Shown here in pieces: positions 9,199 to 19,560 of a stretch of DNA of 29,607 nucleotides. The first letter of the stretch is position 1. The number at the start of each line of letters is the position of its first letter. Below the pieces are notes generated by a model. That model was not told where the DNA came from. It ran no database searches and saw only the letters and a program-made list of their open reading frames with translations. The position numbers and the translations under genes were made by a program. The stretch comes from Discostella pseudostelligera. Its lineage: Eukaryota; Bacillariophyta; Thalassiosirophyceae; Thalassiosirales; Thalassiosiraceae. The stretch lies in contig JALLBK010000244.1 of assembly GCA_036940085.1 (NCBI GenBank), forward strand, positions 1 to 29,607. The letters are read 5' to 3'.

Positions 9199-12100
9199 AT
9201 GGTCGACCTACTCAACCGACCCGTTTCATCTCCCGAAGTACGCGTTGATGACTATGACGAGGGTGACGATGATGCCACGGAAGCCTCCCAGCGCAGCTTA
9301 CTATATTCGCTTGCTTCATCGTCTGCCGGTGGGGCAATTCGAATGGAGGGATGGTTGAATCACATTACGTCCAGCTACAAAAATAACAGCAATGCATCGT
9401 CTACCACCGCTGCTGTATCGTCATCATCCGGCACTGCTGCCGCTGCATCATCGACGACTCCATCATCATCGGCAACTTCCAAATTGAGCAAAACTGTTAC
9501 CAAAAAAACAATGAACAAGCGTCAGCGATACTTTGTTCTACGGGGGAGTACATTAAGTTATTATGCACGAAAGCATGATGTGAAGGCCAAGGGGACATTT
9601 GTATTAACGAGGGGGTGCACTGTTGGTCCGGTAGTCTATTCGTCATTGGAAGATGTGCCCAATTCAACAACAGCTATGTTGGCAACTATCGATGCCAGCG
9701 CCAGTAAATCGAAAAAGAAATCACGACAATTCTACTGTGTTCAAGTAGCCTGGCCAATCAATAACAAACCATCGCGGGATGAGAAAGTAATTGCTCAAGT
9801 TAAGGCTCAGGTGGCAGCCGAGAGTGAGAATGAGGCTCTGCAGCAGAAGCAATTGAAATTACAACAGTTGGAATTGCAAGAGATGTTGCCATTGGTGGAT
9901 GAACATGGTTCCGTGGCAGGAGGAGCAGCAGGCTCAGGCTCAGGAGAGAATGCTACTCTCGAAGGTGGCGGGAAAAGTCCAATGATATGGCCTAAACAAA
10001 TGCTTCGTCGTGTCAAATCGGACAATACGGGATCGCCGCCACAACGAGATGGAAAGTTATTTCCGGAGAGATCATTGCCATTCCTACCGGTGGGTGAGGA
10101 GGTGGATGGTGGCGGTGATGTTCAGCAGGAGTGTCAAGACTGTGGTACTGGGGAACAACAGTTATATCCGACACAACTCTTCGCGTCGTCAACATTTCAA
10201 TCACCAGAGTGTTTGAAGTCGTCGACGGCCACCACGATAACGGCGAATACTAATAATTCCTTGCATCGTCGCAACATCACCGAACTACCGCCACCACCAC
10301 CACCACCGACATCCCAACAGCATCAAGATAGCGCAGCAACCAAGCATCATCATCTTAGCCCAACCTCGCACAATCATGAACTTGGTCCACACAAACATTA
10401 CAAAACTCAAATCGAAAAACAGACTCGACATCAGCAAAAGTCTGCCGAGGAGTTGCAGAAGGTTATGCAATTACTGTCCCAAAAAGAGTCTCACCAAAAG
10501 ACACGGAAGCGAGTGATACAGGGAACAAAGGTTGCCGCCTTTAGCACCGCGGCGTTGACTGCGGGAATATTAACGGCGGGTGTAGGAGTGGCTGCCGGAT
10601 TGGTATTTGTGGGTGTCACCGCCGCAGCGGGTGGTTCGGGGGCTGTAGTGGGTTCGAAGGTACTTGACCGTGCTCGTGGAAAATACTTTCAACATCAATC
10701 TCAAAAATCCTTCCATTTGATTATTGGCGCTGCCACTTATGATGAGGCGATGCAATGGAAGAAGGCTATGGAGGCCGTTATCAAAGAGTTGGTGGACGAG
10801 TCGAATGAGCAGGCGGGGGAGATGAGTGAGGAGTGGACGATTAAGAAAGTTTTGAGTGGAGGTGAACAGAACGGGGATGCAGTTAATGGGACTGATGCCG
10901 CTCACTGGAGGAGTGGCAATGGTACCAACGGCAGAATCAATGACGTCCGTGAGAATGTCATGCATGACGACTTGGCACCAAAATGGGTACCCATTCAAGG
11001 TGGAGGTATGGCATTGTGGGGGATCCTTGGTGCATTGGGTGGAGGGGGTGGTAGTCTCCGGATTTTTCGTGAGGAACTCCCTGGTGGCGGTGAATCATCT
11101 TACAATCCCTACTCGTTGTACTCTGCTCCGTGGTTGTTCTCACCACCACCCAACTCACCATTCCCGACTATACCACGATTTCGATCCGATGTTGGGTTGG
11201 CCGGCCATCCGTTCCCGCCCTTCAAGGCGAGTGTGACACTCAAGTCAAATTCATTGGATGCGTTCATGTGTCTCATGTGCAATGGCAGGATAACCAACGA
11301 CGAATTTATCAATTACAATGGTGGTGGTGGTAGTGGTAGTGGTAGAATACCGATGCCCAATTCGGGACAAATTGCGTCATTCCGCATTATTGAGACGATA
11401 GATGACCATACGGACGTGATCCATTTGGTATTCCGTCCGCTCTATCTCTTCCCATCTTGGACGGCACCACGTGACTTTGTCATGTACAGATTCTGGAAGT
11501 ACGACGATGATGGTACCTATCAAATATGTTTGGATTCAGATCAGCATCGAAATTGTCCTCCTGTGCCAGGGTATGTTCGTGGGGATATGCATAGCGTTTA
11601 TACAATTGCTCCGTTGAAATGGAAGAAGAGCGTGTCTACATCAGCTTCGCATGCAAGCAGACCGAATTTGATGAACGAGGAATGTCTCCTTAGTCACGTT
11701 GTACAAGTCGATCCTAGGGGTTGGGTTCCTTCCACGTCCTCCATTTCGTTCTTCCGGAACCAGGGGTATGGTGATGCTTTTGCCATCATGGCATTGCATC
11801 AAATGTTGGATGTGAAAGAGACTTTGGATAAAATTCGATTCGTATCTGTTCCGATAGATGGAACACAAAGTAACGCATCGGGTGGATCACACCGGGGTAG
11901 ATCGAGATTGAAGCGGTCTACGAAACGTCCGGACAATCGTCAAATTGTTACAGGTGTTGGGCGTGGCGTTTCGAGGGCGACTCCAAAGCTGGAGCGAAGC
12001 CACTCAGACCTATTGGCCAGTGGAGACGCACATGGTCATCGAGAGCAAAATATTTTTGTGCCAACATTGTATCGCGCTGATTCAGCCGATATCACCGACG

Positions 12101-13231
12101 ACGATGCCGATTACGACTTTAGAAATGAATATCCTCAGCCATCGCTGAGTACCATCAACAATTTGAATGTTTGCATTGAGTCGAGTGCGAGCAAGGATAA
12201 CACGCCTTTGATGTCGCCAATACGTTGCATTCCTCCACCGACAAGGTGAGTATTTCGTCTTGTCCAATATCAAAGATACGTATTTTGTGATACATTACTA
12301 ATGATTGCGCTGTGCTTCTTCCAGGCGCGACTGGTGGGCGGAACCGGATGCAAACTCCTTCCGTGTCCGCGGTGAGACATACAAGGTGGACAACCGGAAG
12401 ATATATGCCGGATCTCCAATCTTCCGTCTCTTTGCTACTGACGTCATTGAGACAGATATTCCCATCATGTCAGGAATTTGTTTACACCCAAAGGAACGTG
12501 TCCAGTTGGCATTGCAACGGGAGCGAGAATCGCCAGCCAGCTCGGACATGCCCGCCTATGTGTTTGTTGTCAATATTGCAATGCCTGGTCCACCCAACTA
12601 TCACCTTGTGTTTTACTATGGGGTGGACGATATGTCCAAGATTGATGGATCCGATGGCTCTCCCTCTTCGAAACTTTGTCAGGAATTCTTCTTTGGTAAA
12701 GATGATACATTTCGAAATAATACCTTCAAATTGATCCCACAAATTATTGAGGGGTGAGTAGGGTGGCGGAGTAATGTCATCGCTTTCTTTTCGAACGCAG
12801 ACTAATTTGATCTATTCTTTTTAGTAATTTCATTGTTCGTAAGGCCGTGGGAAGCACACCGGCAATAATGGGGAATAAAATCAAGCAATCCTACATCGAG
12901 GGAGAACGATTCTTTGAACTGATTATTGATACTGGCTCGAGTTCTGTCGCAAATGGTGTGATACGCATATGCAACGGTGAGTGTTTGCGAGTATCATGTA
13001 TGCATAATGCAGTGGACTATGATCTAAACATCGTATTGGCACCACATCGACTCGCTTTGCGCGTTAACAGGGTATGCAAAAATGATAGTTGTCGATTTGG
13101 CGTTTCTGTTTGAAGGTTACAATGAACAGACCTTACCCGAACGTTTATTGGGAACTGTACGGTTAAAGAATGTGGAGTTTGGCAAGAAGTTGAGGTTCGT
13201 TGAAAGCTTCGACGACTTGAACTCATGTTAA
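9199..13231 (+). CDS. EDR2-like PH-START-DUF1336 lipid-binding protein, four exons
   Basis: Likely a membrane-associated lipid-transfer or lipid-sensing protein, like plant ENHANCED DISEASE RESISTANCE 2. Exons: 9199-12245, 12325-12753, 12825-12976, 13116-13231 (1247 residues). All introns have GTGAGT donors and keep frame. The open frame starts at a GTG (9193); the first ATG is 9199. PH domain part one: GWLNHI, QRYFVLRGSTLSYY, QFYCVQVAWP (about 50-186). PH part two: SFHLIIGAATYDEAMQWKKAMEAV with the conserved Trp520. The roughly 315 residues between include a Gly/Ala-rich hydrophobic segment at about 445-487. START-like domain about 590-890 (VTLKSNSLDAFMCLM, IHLVFRPLYLFPSWTAPRDF, WVPSTSSISFF). 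DUF1336 about 1016-1247: RRDWWAEPDANSFRVRG, then VRKAVGSTPAIMGNKIKQSY and LPERLLGTVRL. No START catalysis is expected; the ligand is unknown. Confidence 0.9.
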
Positions 13232-13588
13232 AATAATGGATGTCAAATTATATGCCTTCACTCATCTCATTGTCGTGCCTCGAGCTCCTAAATTTACTAC
13301 CAGGTCATGGACAATTGATCGATTGTTGCACGGCATATGTGTCGACGATCAACTTTCCCTGGCTTTCCCTCTCATCTCACACTCAACACTATCTCGAGTA
13401 AGATTGAGACAAATAAATCACAAACATATCTCATTTAAAAGTTGTTATTGTAAGAAATAAACAAATGGATAGAGCACCTAATATCTGAAAGCCCAATCAA
13501 ATCCCATTCTTTTCCCCCAAAATGCATTAATTTCAACTACCGCCCCCCCCCCCCCCGAAGCGCACACGCCCACTCTAAACGACAAACT
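13232..13588. other. Convergent intergenic region with a C14 homopolymer
   Basis: The 3' ends of the EDR2-like gene (+) and CK2 alpha (-) meet here. 13543-13556 is an unbroken run of 14 C, 32 bp beyond the CK2 stop. Two AAATAAA-like stretches (AAATAAATC near 13409, AAATAAACAAA near 13455) could serve as polyadenylation signals for the plus-strand gene. No gene seen. Confidence 0.55.
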
Positions 13589-14781
13589 TTACGCGTCTAC
13601 CCCATCCCTGGCCGCAGCAGCATCGGCAACATCCCCCACCGATGCCTCCTTCGCCGACGCAGCCGCGGCCATCTCCCGTATCGGTGCAAAGTACGCATGC
13701 CCCATCGCCTCCTTCGCCGAAAGCCGTTCCTGATGATCATACCTCAACAACTTGGACACAAAATCAATCGCCTCGTCCGATACCAAATGCTGATTATCCG
13801 CCGTAACAAACTTCGACCATGGTTTCTTATTATGCCTTCCCAAAATCCCATCAAAATGTGGATCCAATTCCAAATCATACGCATCCAAATAATGGAATAG
13901 TTCTTCCGTACCCAAAACCTTGGCAATCTTTACCAACTGATCATAATTATCATGTCCATGAAAGAAGGGTTCCTTGCGAAAGATCATCCCGGCGAACATA
14001 CACCCCAAACTCCAAAGGTCGAGGGAATAATCATATTCCTGTAAATCCACCAACAATTCCGGTCCTTTAAAGTATCGACTGGCCACACGGACATTGTATT
14101 CACGTCCGGGATGATAAAACTCGGCTAATCCCCAATCAATCAAACGCAATTGTCGTTTCTCATGATCAATCATGACATTGTGCGGTTTGACATCCCGATG
14201 CATGACGCCATTGGAATGACAATAATCCAATGCTTTCAATAATTCATAAATGTAATATCGGATATCCAAATCGGATAGGGTGGGATACAATACCTTAAAA
14301 TCGACATTGTTGACATGTTCAAATACCAGCGAGGGGGTTTTGCTTTGCGGATCTCGAACCACGTCAAGGAGTTGGATAATGTTCGTTCCACCACACATAT
14401 TTTGCAATATTTTGATTTCACGTTTAATCTTCTTCTTCTTGACAGGCTTTAGGATTTTGATAACACACCGACTGTTGGTGGTGACGTTGGACCCTTCGAA
14501 TACTTCCGAGTATTTGCCACGTCCGATTTTACGGATTACTTCGTAATCTTCTTGATCGCCCCAGTTGACGGTCAGGGATTCGTAGTCCCAGTAGTCTCGT
14601 GGACGGTGGACATTGACGTCGGCGTAGACTCTGGATAATAGTATTAATTGTAAAAGGGTGATGGGGGAAGTGGGGGGAGAACATAAGATAGGCGGTGAGT
14701 GAACAAGCATCACAGGGGATAATCTAGTCCATAGAAACTTAAGATAAGGAAACAAAGACAAACTCACCTAGATCGGCTCAT
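13589..14781 (-). CDS. CK2A: Casein kinase 2 catalytic subunit alpha, two exons
   Basis: Constitutively active Ser/Thr kinase of acidic sites, working with CK2 beta in nucleus and cytoplasm. Exon 1 14781-14768 (ATG to TCTAG, phase 2), a 137-nt intron 14767-14631, and exon 2 14630-13589 give 351 residues. The N-terminus [22 protein letters not shown] matches the family start exactly. Key sites: glycine loop [11 protein letters not shown] (41-51), Lys63 in VIKILK, basic cluster [15 protein letters not shown], catalytic HRDVKPHN with Asp151, Asp170 in the CK2-specific DWG (instead of DFG), and [13 protein letters not shown]. The C-terminus is Ala-rich and short, unlike the animal alpha tail. The only ATG in frame upstream of the intron is 14781. 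Confidence 0.96.
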
Positions 14782-15138
14782 GATGTTAGTATTAGTGCTG
14801 CGTAGATTCGGTTTGTTTTGGACGTCGTCACTGCTAATACTGCAACTGCTACTACTCTGACTTGGTGGAGGCTGATGGTGATGGCTGCCCCGATAAACGA
14901 AGCGACGGGAGGAGGATGGTAGTGACAAAGATAGCGGCGGCGGTGAAGAATTCCACAACGACGGGGTAGCAGTGGCGGCGTAGGTTGGGGCAACAGTGAC
15001 AAAGACTGAATGAGCAGCGGTCGTCGTCAAAGTGTGACCGCGACGACAGCAGTGGTGAAGGTGCCGATGAAGCGATGGACGCAGAATGATGAACGAATTG
15101 ATGGGGGCTAAAAATGATTTCACCCCTATTGCGCCCAA
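14782..15138 (-). other. Long open frame upstream of, and in frame with, the CK2 alpha ATG
   Basis: The frame of CK2 exon 1 stays open for about 119 codons upstream, to a TTG at 15138, just after a TAA. It lacks any ATG. Its translation is basic, Ser/His/Pro-rich and almost free of acidic residues except at its end, like an organelle leader. An AG acceptor (TTTTTAG) near 15109 on the minus strand could join an upstream exon. It may equally be ordinary 5' untranslated sequence. Confidence 0.35.
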
Positions 15139-15791
15139 GACGGTTTAATTGATGCGCAAGAGAGAGGGTAGGGAGATGGCGTAGGGCTGCGTAGGGGATG
15201 GCGGCGGCGTTCGGAATTTATGGTTGGCCTCCCTGTTTTGTTGCGACCTTTGATGTGTGTGTGTTTTGCGTGCGCTGAATGCACGGCCTGTCCGTCAACT
15301 CACCAGTCTTTCCGTCGACACATAATTCTACCTCCTGTCCTAGCGATATCGACAACAAAATCTCAAGGAACCGATACCAAAATGCAACATGATGATACTA
15401 TTCATTCACACGTCTATCGTTTCATTGTTTAAGATTAAGATTATCTATGATAGTTCGAGTATGCAGAGGAATAGCCAAAACGCGTTGCTGGGTACCATCA
15501 GTCGGTGTAGTGGCGCAGAAACACAACTCTTCCAACATAGCTTTCAATCATCGCTGTGTTGCATTCGAGGTTTCGTCTCCTGAATTGTTGATGTGTCCAA
15601 TCAACCAATGTCACTATTTCTGCAGACGCTCATTTTCAAATCATCGAATGGATGAACTGCATACTTGCTCTTCCCGACTACCTCCCTCGCGTCCAAAACT
15701 TGCTGTGACACATCACCATCGTTTCGTCCTCCGTTTTGGTTCGTCGTCGACCAATGCCCATCACCGGCTCTCAACCTCCGATTCTTTCTAG
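15139..15791. other. Intergenic region, no gene seen
   Basis: 653 bp between the CK2 alpha 5' region and the stop of the cupin gene, both on the minus strand. It should hold the CK2 promoter and the cupin 3' end. A 114-codon plus-strand frame (15447-15791) has no recognisable domain. No repeat or RNA gene was noticed. Confidence 0.5.
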
Positions 15792-16598
15792 TCATCGAAT
15801 GAATTGATCAGCATACTCCGCACCCAATCCACACTCTTCATACCACCTCCGTGCCTTCTCCAACTTGGTAAACACATCATCATATCCAATCAATTCATTT
15901 GTTTCTTCATCCACATACAATAACGACCCGGTAACATGAAACAATGCCACCATCTCTTCACAATCCGCATCCACAATTAAAGTGTGTGTTTCTCCCGGTG
16001 GTTCAAAGACATAGGTACCAGGATGTGCGTGCCAACTATGTTCCCGATATTTCCAGGAACCTTTGAGGGTGAGGGCATGGACGGGTGAGGAATGACGATG
16101 ACGACCGAGTATACCTCCCCCGGTGAATTTTAAGAGATTGACATAATAGCCCTGGGAGGTGCAGAGACATAATGGTCGGAAGGAGAGGGTGGGTGTTTGG
16201 GGTACCCATATTCGAGGATCTTCGTTTTCATCATAATTGTTGTTGTGGTTGGTCCAATCGGAGAGATTAAAGATGGAGGGTACGACAATATCAGATAAGG
16301 CGCCGTAGGGTGCTGCTGCATGAATATGATGGGATTGCTCTCGCGATGGCATGTAGCGACGATGATTCAAATAATGAAGTGGTTGAATTCCCCTCGTCGA
16401 CGGCTTGGTGGTGGAGCTGATCGACGAACAAGATGCAACGAATGATGCAGCTGCCGATGCTGATGATGACGTGCAACTGCGACGTCTTGATGGGATCGCA
16501 GCATTTGATTCTATCGCTGAAGTAAGGAAGGTTATCAAGAGGATGTAGATGGGTAGGAACCTGAGATTGGGTAGTTGCGATGCCACTGCCACCATCAT
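15792..16598 (-). CDS. Cupin protein of the 2,4'-dihydroxyacetophenone dioxygenase type, with ER leader
   Basis: Single-domain cupin. Its last 165 residues follow the 2,4'-dihydroxyacetophenone dioxygenase (DAD) pattern: GRHRHSSPVHALTLKGSWKY, the EHSWHAHPGTYVFEPPGETHTL block, EEMVALFHVTGSLLYVD, GYDDVFTKLEKAR and the C-terminus GLGAEYADQFIR. Counting from the ATG at 16598 (268 residues), His167, His169 and His205 are the expected metal ligands. In the enzyme this non-haem iron site cleaves a C-C bond between carbonyl carbons; the substrate here is unknown. The frame stays open to 16859, but that part runs into a repeat cluster, so I chose ATG-ATG at 16598-16593. That start yields a signal peptide (FLPIYILLITFLTSAIESNA) followed by a Ser/Arg-rich, transit-peptide-like stretch to about 95. 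Residue +1 is not aromatic, so plastid stroma is uncertain. An alternative start is 16628. Confidence 0.82.
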   Translation of the reverse strand: MMVAVASQLPNLRFLPIYILLITFLTSAIESNAAIPSRRRSCTSSSASAAASFVASCSSISSTTKPSTRGIQPLHYLNHRRYMPSREQSHHIHAAAPYGALSDIVVPSIFNLSDWTNHNNNYDENEDPRIWVPQTPTLSFRPLCLCTSQGYYVNLLKFTGGGILGRHRHSSPVHALTLKGSWKYREHSWHAHPGTYVFEPPGETHTLIVDADCEEMVALFHVTGSLLYVDEETNELIGYDDVFTKLEKARRWYEECGLGAEYADQFIR

Positions 16599-16736
16599 GG
16601 TCGTCGGCCGGTGTCGGTGACCTCGCATAGTACTTGCTGTTGTGGTCATGGTGGTGGTCTGTGTCTGTGGTCTGTGGTCTGTGTTGGTCTGTGTCTGTGG
16701 TGGCGGATGGCGGACGATAATAATATGACGGGGATC

Positions 16737-16914
16737 GCTACAGATAGCGGGAATGCCTGTGTACTGCCGTGGGAAGGTTCCGCATCTGTAAGGTTCCGCT
16801 TTATTGTGTTTGCACATGCTATAGTTCCCGCCAAAACCAGTGTCTGGCCCAAACATCATGGTTCCGCTATCTGTGAGGTTCCGCTAACTGTCTGTAGGTT
16901 CCGCTATCTGTAGC
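16737..16914. repeat. Cluster of GGTTCCGC(TATCTGTAG) repeats with a 14-nt inverted pair
   Basis: GGTTCCGC occurs five times in one direction, starting at 16776, 16792, 16860, 16877 and 16897. The fuller form CCGCTATCTGT appears at 16864 and 16901. An exact inverted copy of CCGCTATCTGTAGC (16901-16914) lies at 16737-16750, so the cluster is bounded by 14-nt inverted repeats. It sits between divergent genes, upstream of both the cupin (-) and the unknown gene (+). Confidence 0.85.
16825..16836. promoter_or_regulatory. E2F-like TTCCCGCCAAAA element
   Basis: TTCCCGCCAAAA lies within the cupin/unknown-gene divergent region. More copies of TTCCCGCC follow at 16943 and 17049, inside the 5' part of the downstream open frame. 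That placement hints that the true start of that gene may be further in. Confidence 0.45.
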
Positions 16915-16927
16915 ACGATGTACCTGT

Positions 16928-17851
16928 ATGTACCATCATGACTTCCCGCCATTTTTCGCCGCAATTAGCATCGCCATGTTATCGCCACACCTACTTTCCA
17001 CCATTTTCGCCATATTGTTCGCCATATTGTCGCTACTACTTTCTCCTCTTCCCGCCATTGTCGCCAAACTTTTCCGCCGCCGCCGCAACAGCAGGCCTGG
17101 CCACCATGGCAACGATCAATCCGTAGGAGTAGTAGCCGCCAGCCGCCACCTTCGTGCCCACCCCTCCCCGCGCTCAGTAGCTCCATCCACAACCCAACGC
17201 AATATGGAATCTCACGCCCTCGCTTTAGTTCACGACAACAATGCCAAGCAACAGCAACATCATCCTCGCAATCCTTCTGGCAACATCGGCGGCGCTGCCG
17301 GTGGCGCGAACCCTAGGATGCCTGACAACAACATGGTCCCCACCGCGGCACAAATACGTCGTGCCTTCCCGGTTATTAGTATTGCCACCATTTCATCGGG
17401 GTTTGAAAAGGGGGATTTTTTGGTCCGAGAGGAGAAGGGACAGCGTGTGTGAGTTAGTTCTCGAGTAGGATATCACTACTACTTGATTATAGTACTTTTC
17501 TTCATTTGGGTGGAACCATTTGAGTTTATCGCTTCACCTTCACACATAATTTATCTTACCCCCTATTTACTTTTTAATGTCTGATATCTTCATGCCTGAT
17601 ATCTTCGTCAAATCCACAATAACAAAATCATTATTAACAATCGCAGGTATTTTGACTTCTTCGAGGAGGCATTCAACTACATCGCCTACAAGGGATACAT
17701 TCGTATGAGAGGAGAGGATGAACAAGAATGGATGGATACTATGAATCATGTCCATGCCGGTGTGAAGGGGGGGATGAAGTACAATACTGGAAAGTTGTTA
17801 TTGGTATTATATAAGCCATTGGTGGTGACGGAGGAGGGGGATTATCCGTAG
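16928..17851 (+). CDS. Unrecognised protein, two exons
   Basis: I do not recognise this protein. Exon 1 16928-17448 and exon 2 17647-17851 join across a 198-nt intron (GTGAGT to CGCAG, phase 2) to give up to 241 residues. The most gene-like part is the last 105 residues: AAQIRRAFPVISIATISSGFE, then FLVREEKGQRV joined to YFDFFEEAFNYIAYKGYIRM and a tail with LLLVLYKPLVV; it looks like a small folded alpha/beta domain. If translation starts at 16928 there is a hydrophobic span (residues 17-45) followed by RRRR, a signal-anchor pattern; but two TTCCCGCC motifs lie in this part, and the ATG at 17203 (MESHALALVHDN) is a good alternative. A different frame from 17241 encodes a signal-peptide-like start (MPSNSNIILAILLATSAALP) but lacks the C-terminal domain. 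The start is unresolved. Confidence 0.6.
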
Positions 17852-18018
17852 AAATGAATTGAATGACATGTGATATGAAATGCCGTCGGTGTTGTTATTA
17901 TTATTTGTGGGAGATGGAAACCGTGCTAGACTTGGCCACTTCCGGATAAGCATGTCTTGTATACCAATTTTGAATCTATACTAATTTGACGGGGAATTAT
18001 CTTAGAAGAGTCATCGGT

Positions 18019-19420
18019 TTATATGCTTGCCTTGCTCTTTAATTTTCCATGCCCACCATGCGCCTTGTGCACTACCTCGGATAGAATCCCTCCACATGCC
18101 AGCATCAACCCCATCCATCCCTGAACTGGTATAGAATTCCCCTTAAACAATATACTCAATATTACCGAAAATATCTTCCTCGTTGTCGTCACCGTACTGC
18201 AAACTAACGGATCAAACCTCGCCACGGTATAAAATATGAAGGATTGTCCAATAGCACTACACAATGAGAATTTCCATATAAGGCTAAACACCGTTGGGTT
18301 GTGTGTGCAGTAAGTGATTCCATCGGAAAATTCACCCATAAATAAGGATATTGCCAGTGCGAATAGCATCATGAAGAGATTGGTGAAGGTCATTAAATCG
18401 TAGGGTTGCGGTGTGATGTTGAATCGTTTCATGTCCGCCAGTAAACGTTTCTGAACACCGCCGGTGATGCCATCCATGAGTAGGGCGAGGAATATGAACA
18501 GTACTCCGAGTGCTGATGAGTCCGATGTGTCTGATTTCTAATTGTCGACGGAAATTGTGGTATGAATTAGTAAAGGCAAGCATGTACAAATGCAACGAAA
18601 TGAGTGGAACTCTCTCACCTTTTTATTCATCGATACTATCGCTGTGCCTGCAATGATCGCAAGCACTTGAACATAGTCACGAAGACTGCACAATAAGAAA
18701 GCAAAGGTGAGATGTGGACTATGTCACCTTCATGCACCTAGATATGAACCATTGTCAACATTACACCTACCTATATTTGGCACCCCCCAGTATCAAACTC
18801 CCAAGCATAACCGGGGCCATCTTTCCACTCTTGGCTAATGTCGCTACCGGAAAACTCAATCCATTCGCCAATGCTAAACTTGTAAATCCTTTACTACACA
18901 CTTGGCTGAACCCACTCGACAGAAATGGTTTCTTGGGTAGATTTGGCGTCCCTCCCCACCACCACAATCGCCCTTTCCTCATATTGGCACCATCCTCGGA
19001 ACTAGATACTCCATAACCATTGCCAGTAACTCCCATGAGAATTAAAGCACCCGTCCCTACGATGACATTGGCCAATGATTCCAATACCTGCAAGTACCAA
19101 GCCATGGTGAATTTCGTGCCATCGTCTGATTCATATCGGAATACATCTTCTTGGAGCGATCCATAATATAAAAACGAGGCGTAGATCCCACTTGCACCAA
19201 AGAGAAGTTGCAGGGCCTGGACTTTGGTGCTAACGAGAGAGGCATCGGATGTGGATGCCGTTGGTGGGAGAGGGACAGCAGAGGCATCTATTTCGATGGT
19301 CGTCGACGACGAGCTATTGTTGTTGTTGTTGTTGTCATCGGCGTCGAGGGGCAGCAATGGGAAGAATTCAGAATGGGATGGTTTAGACCGAGAACTTTGC
19401 CCTGCTGGTTCATTCGACAT
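18019..19420 (-). CDS. SLC35B1: SLC35B1/HUT1-type ER nucleotide-sugar transporter, three exons
   Basis: Multi-pass transporter of the nucleotide-sugar family, expected in the ER membrane; SLC35B1/HUT1 members carry UDP-sugars or exchange ATP/ADP. Exons 19420-18771, 18685-18619 (only 67 nt, encoding SLRDYVQVLAIIAGTAIVSMNKK) and 18537-18019 give 411 residues; introns of 85 and 81 nt keep frame. Family marks: LAKSGKMAPVMLGSLILGGAKYSLRDY (matches the K-x-x-P-V-M-L segment), GVLFIFLALLMDGITGGVQ, ALAISLFMGE, and SAIGQSFIFYTVARFDPLVCSTVTTTRKIFSVILS, the strongest block. The N-terminal 60 residues are a Ser/Asn/Asp-rich tail with poly-Asn, presumably cytosolic. The C-terminus, KSKASI, has lysines at -4 and -6, close to but not a standard dilysine retrieval signal. 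Confidence 0.9.
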
Positions 19421-19560
19421 AGTATTTCACACTGCTAAGATACAATTGATACCAATGCCATATCATTGCCGTCGTCCTCAATTGAATTGACTTCGTCGAT
19501 TGGGACAGCGACGACAACAATGCGACTCGACTCAAGACCTTCTTACACATGGCAATGAAT

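Noticed and set aside
14768..15138. CK2 alpha starting at 15138 with a 119-residue extension
   Set aside because: The codon at 15138 is TTG, not ATG, and the only ATG in the frame is the canonical one at 14781. Kept only as a finding.
15447..15791. 114-codon plus-strand frame next to the cupin stop
   Set aside because: No domain, ordinary intergenic composition, and it ends against the opposite gene.
16599..16859. Cupin N-terminus extended to 16859
   Set aside because: The added 87 codons run through the GGTTCCGC repeat cluster and TGT/GTC low-complexity DNA; the signal peptide begins at 16598.
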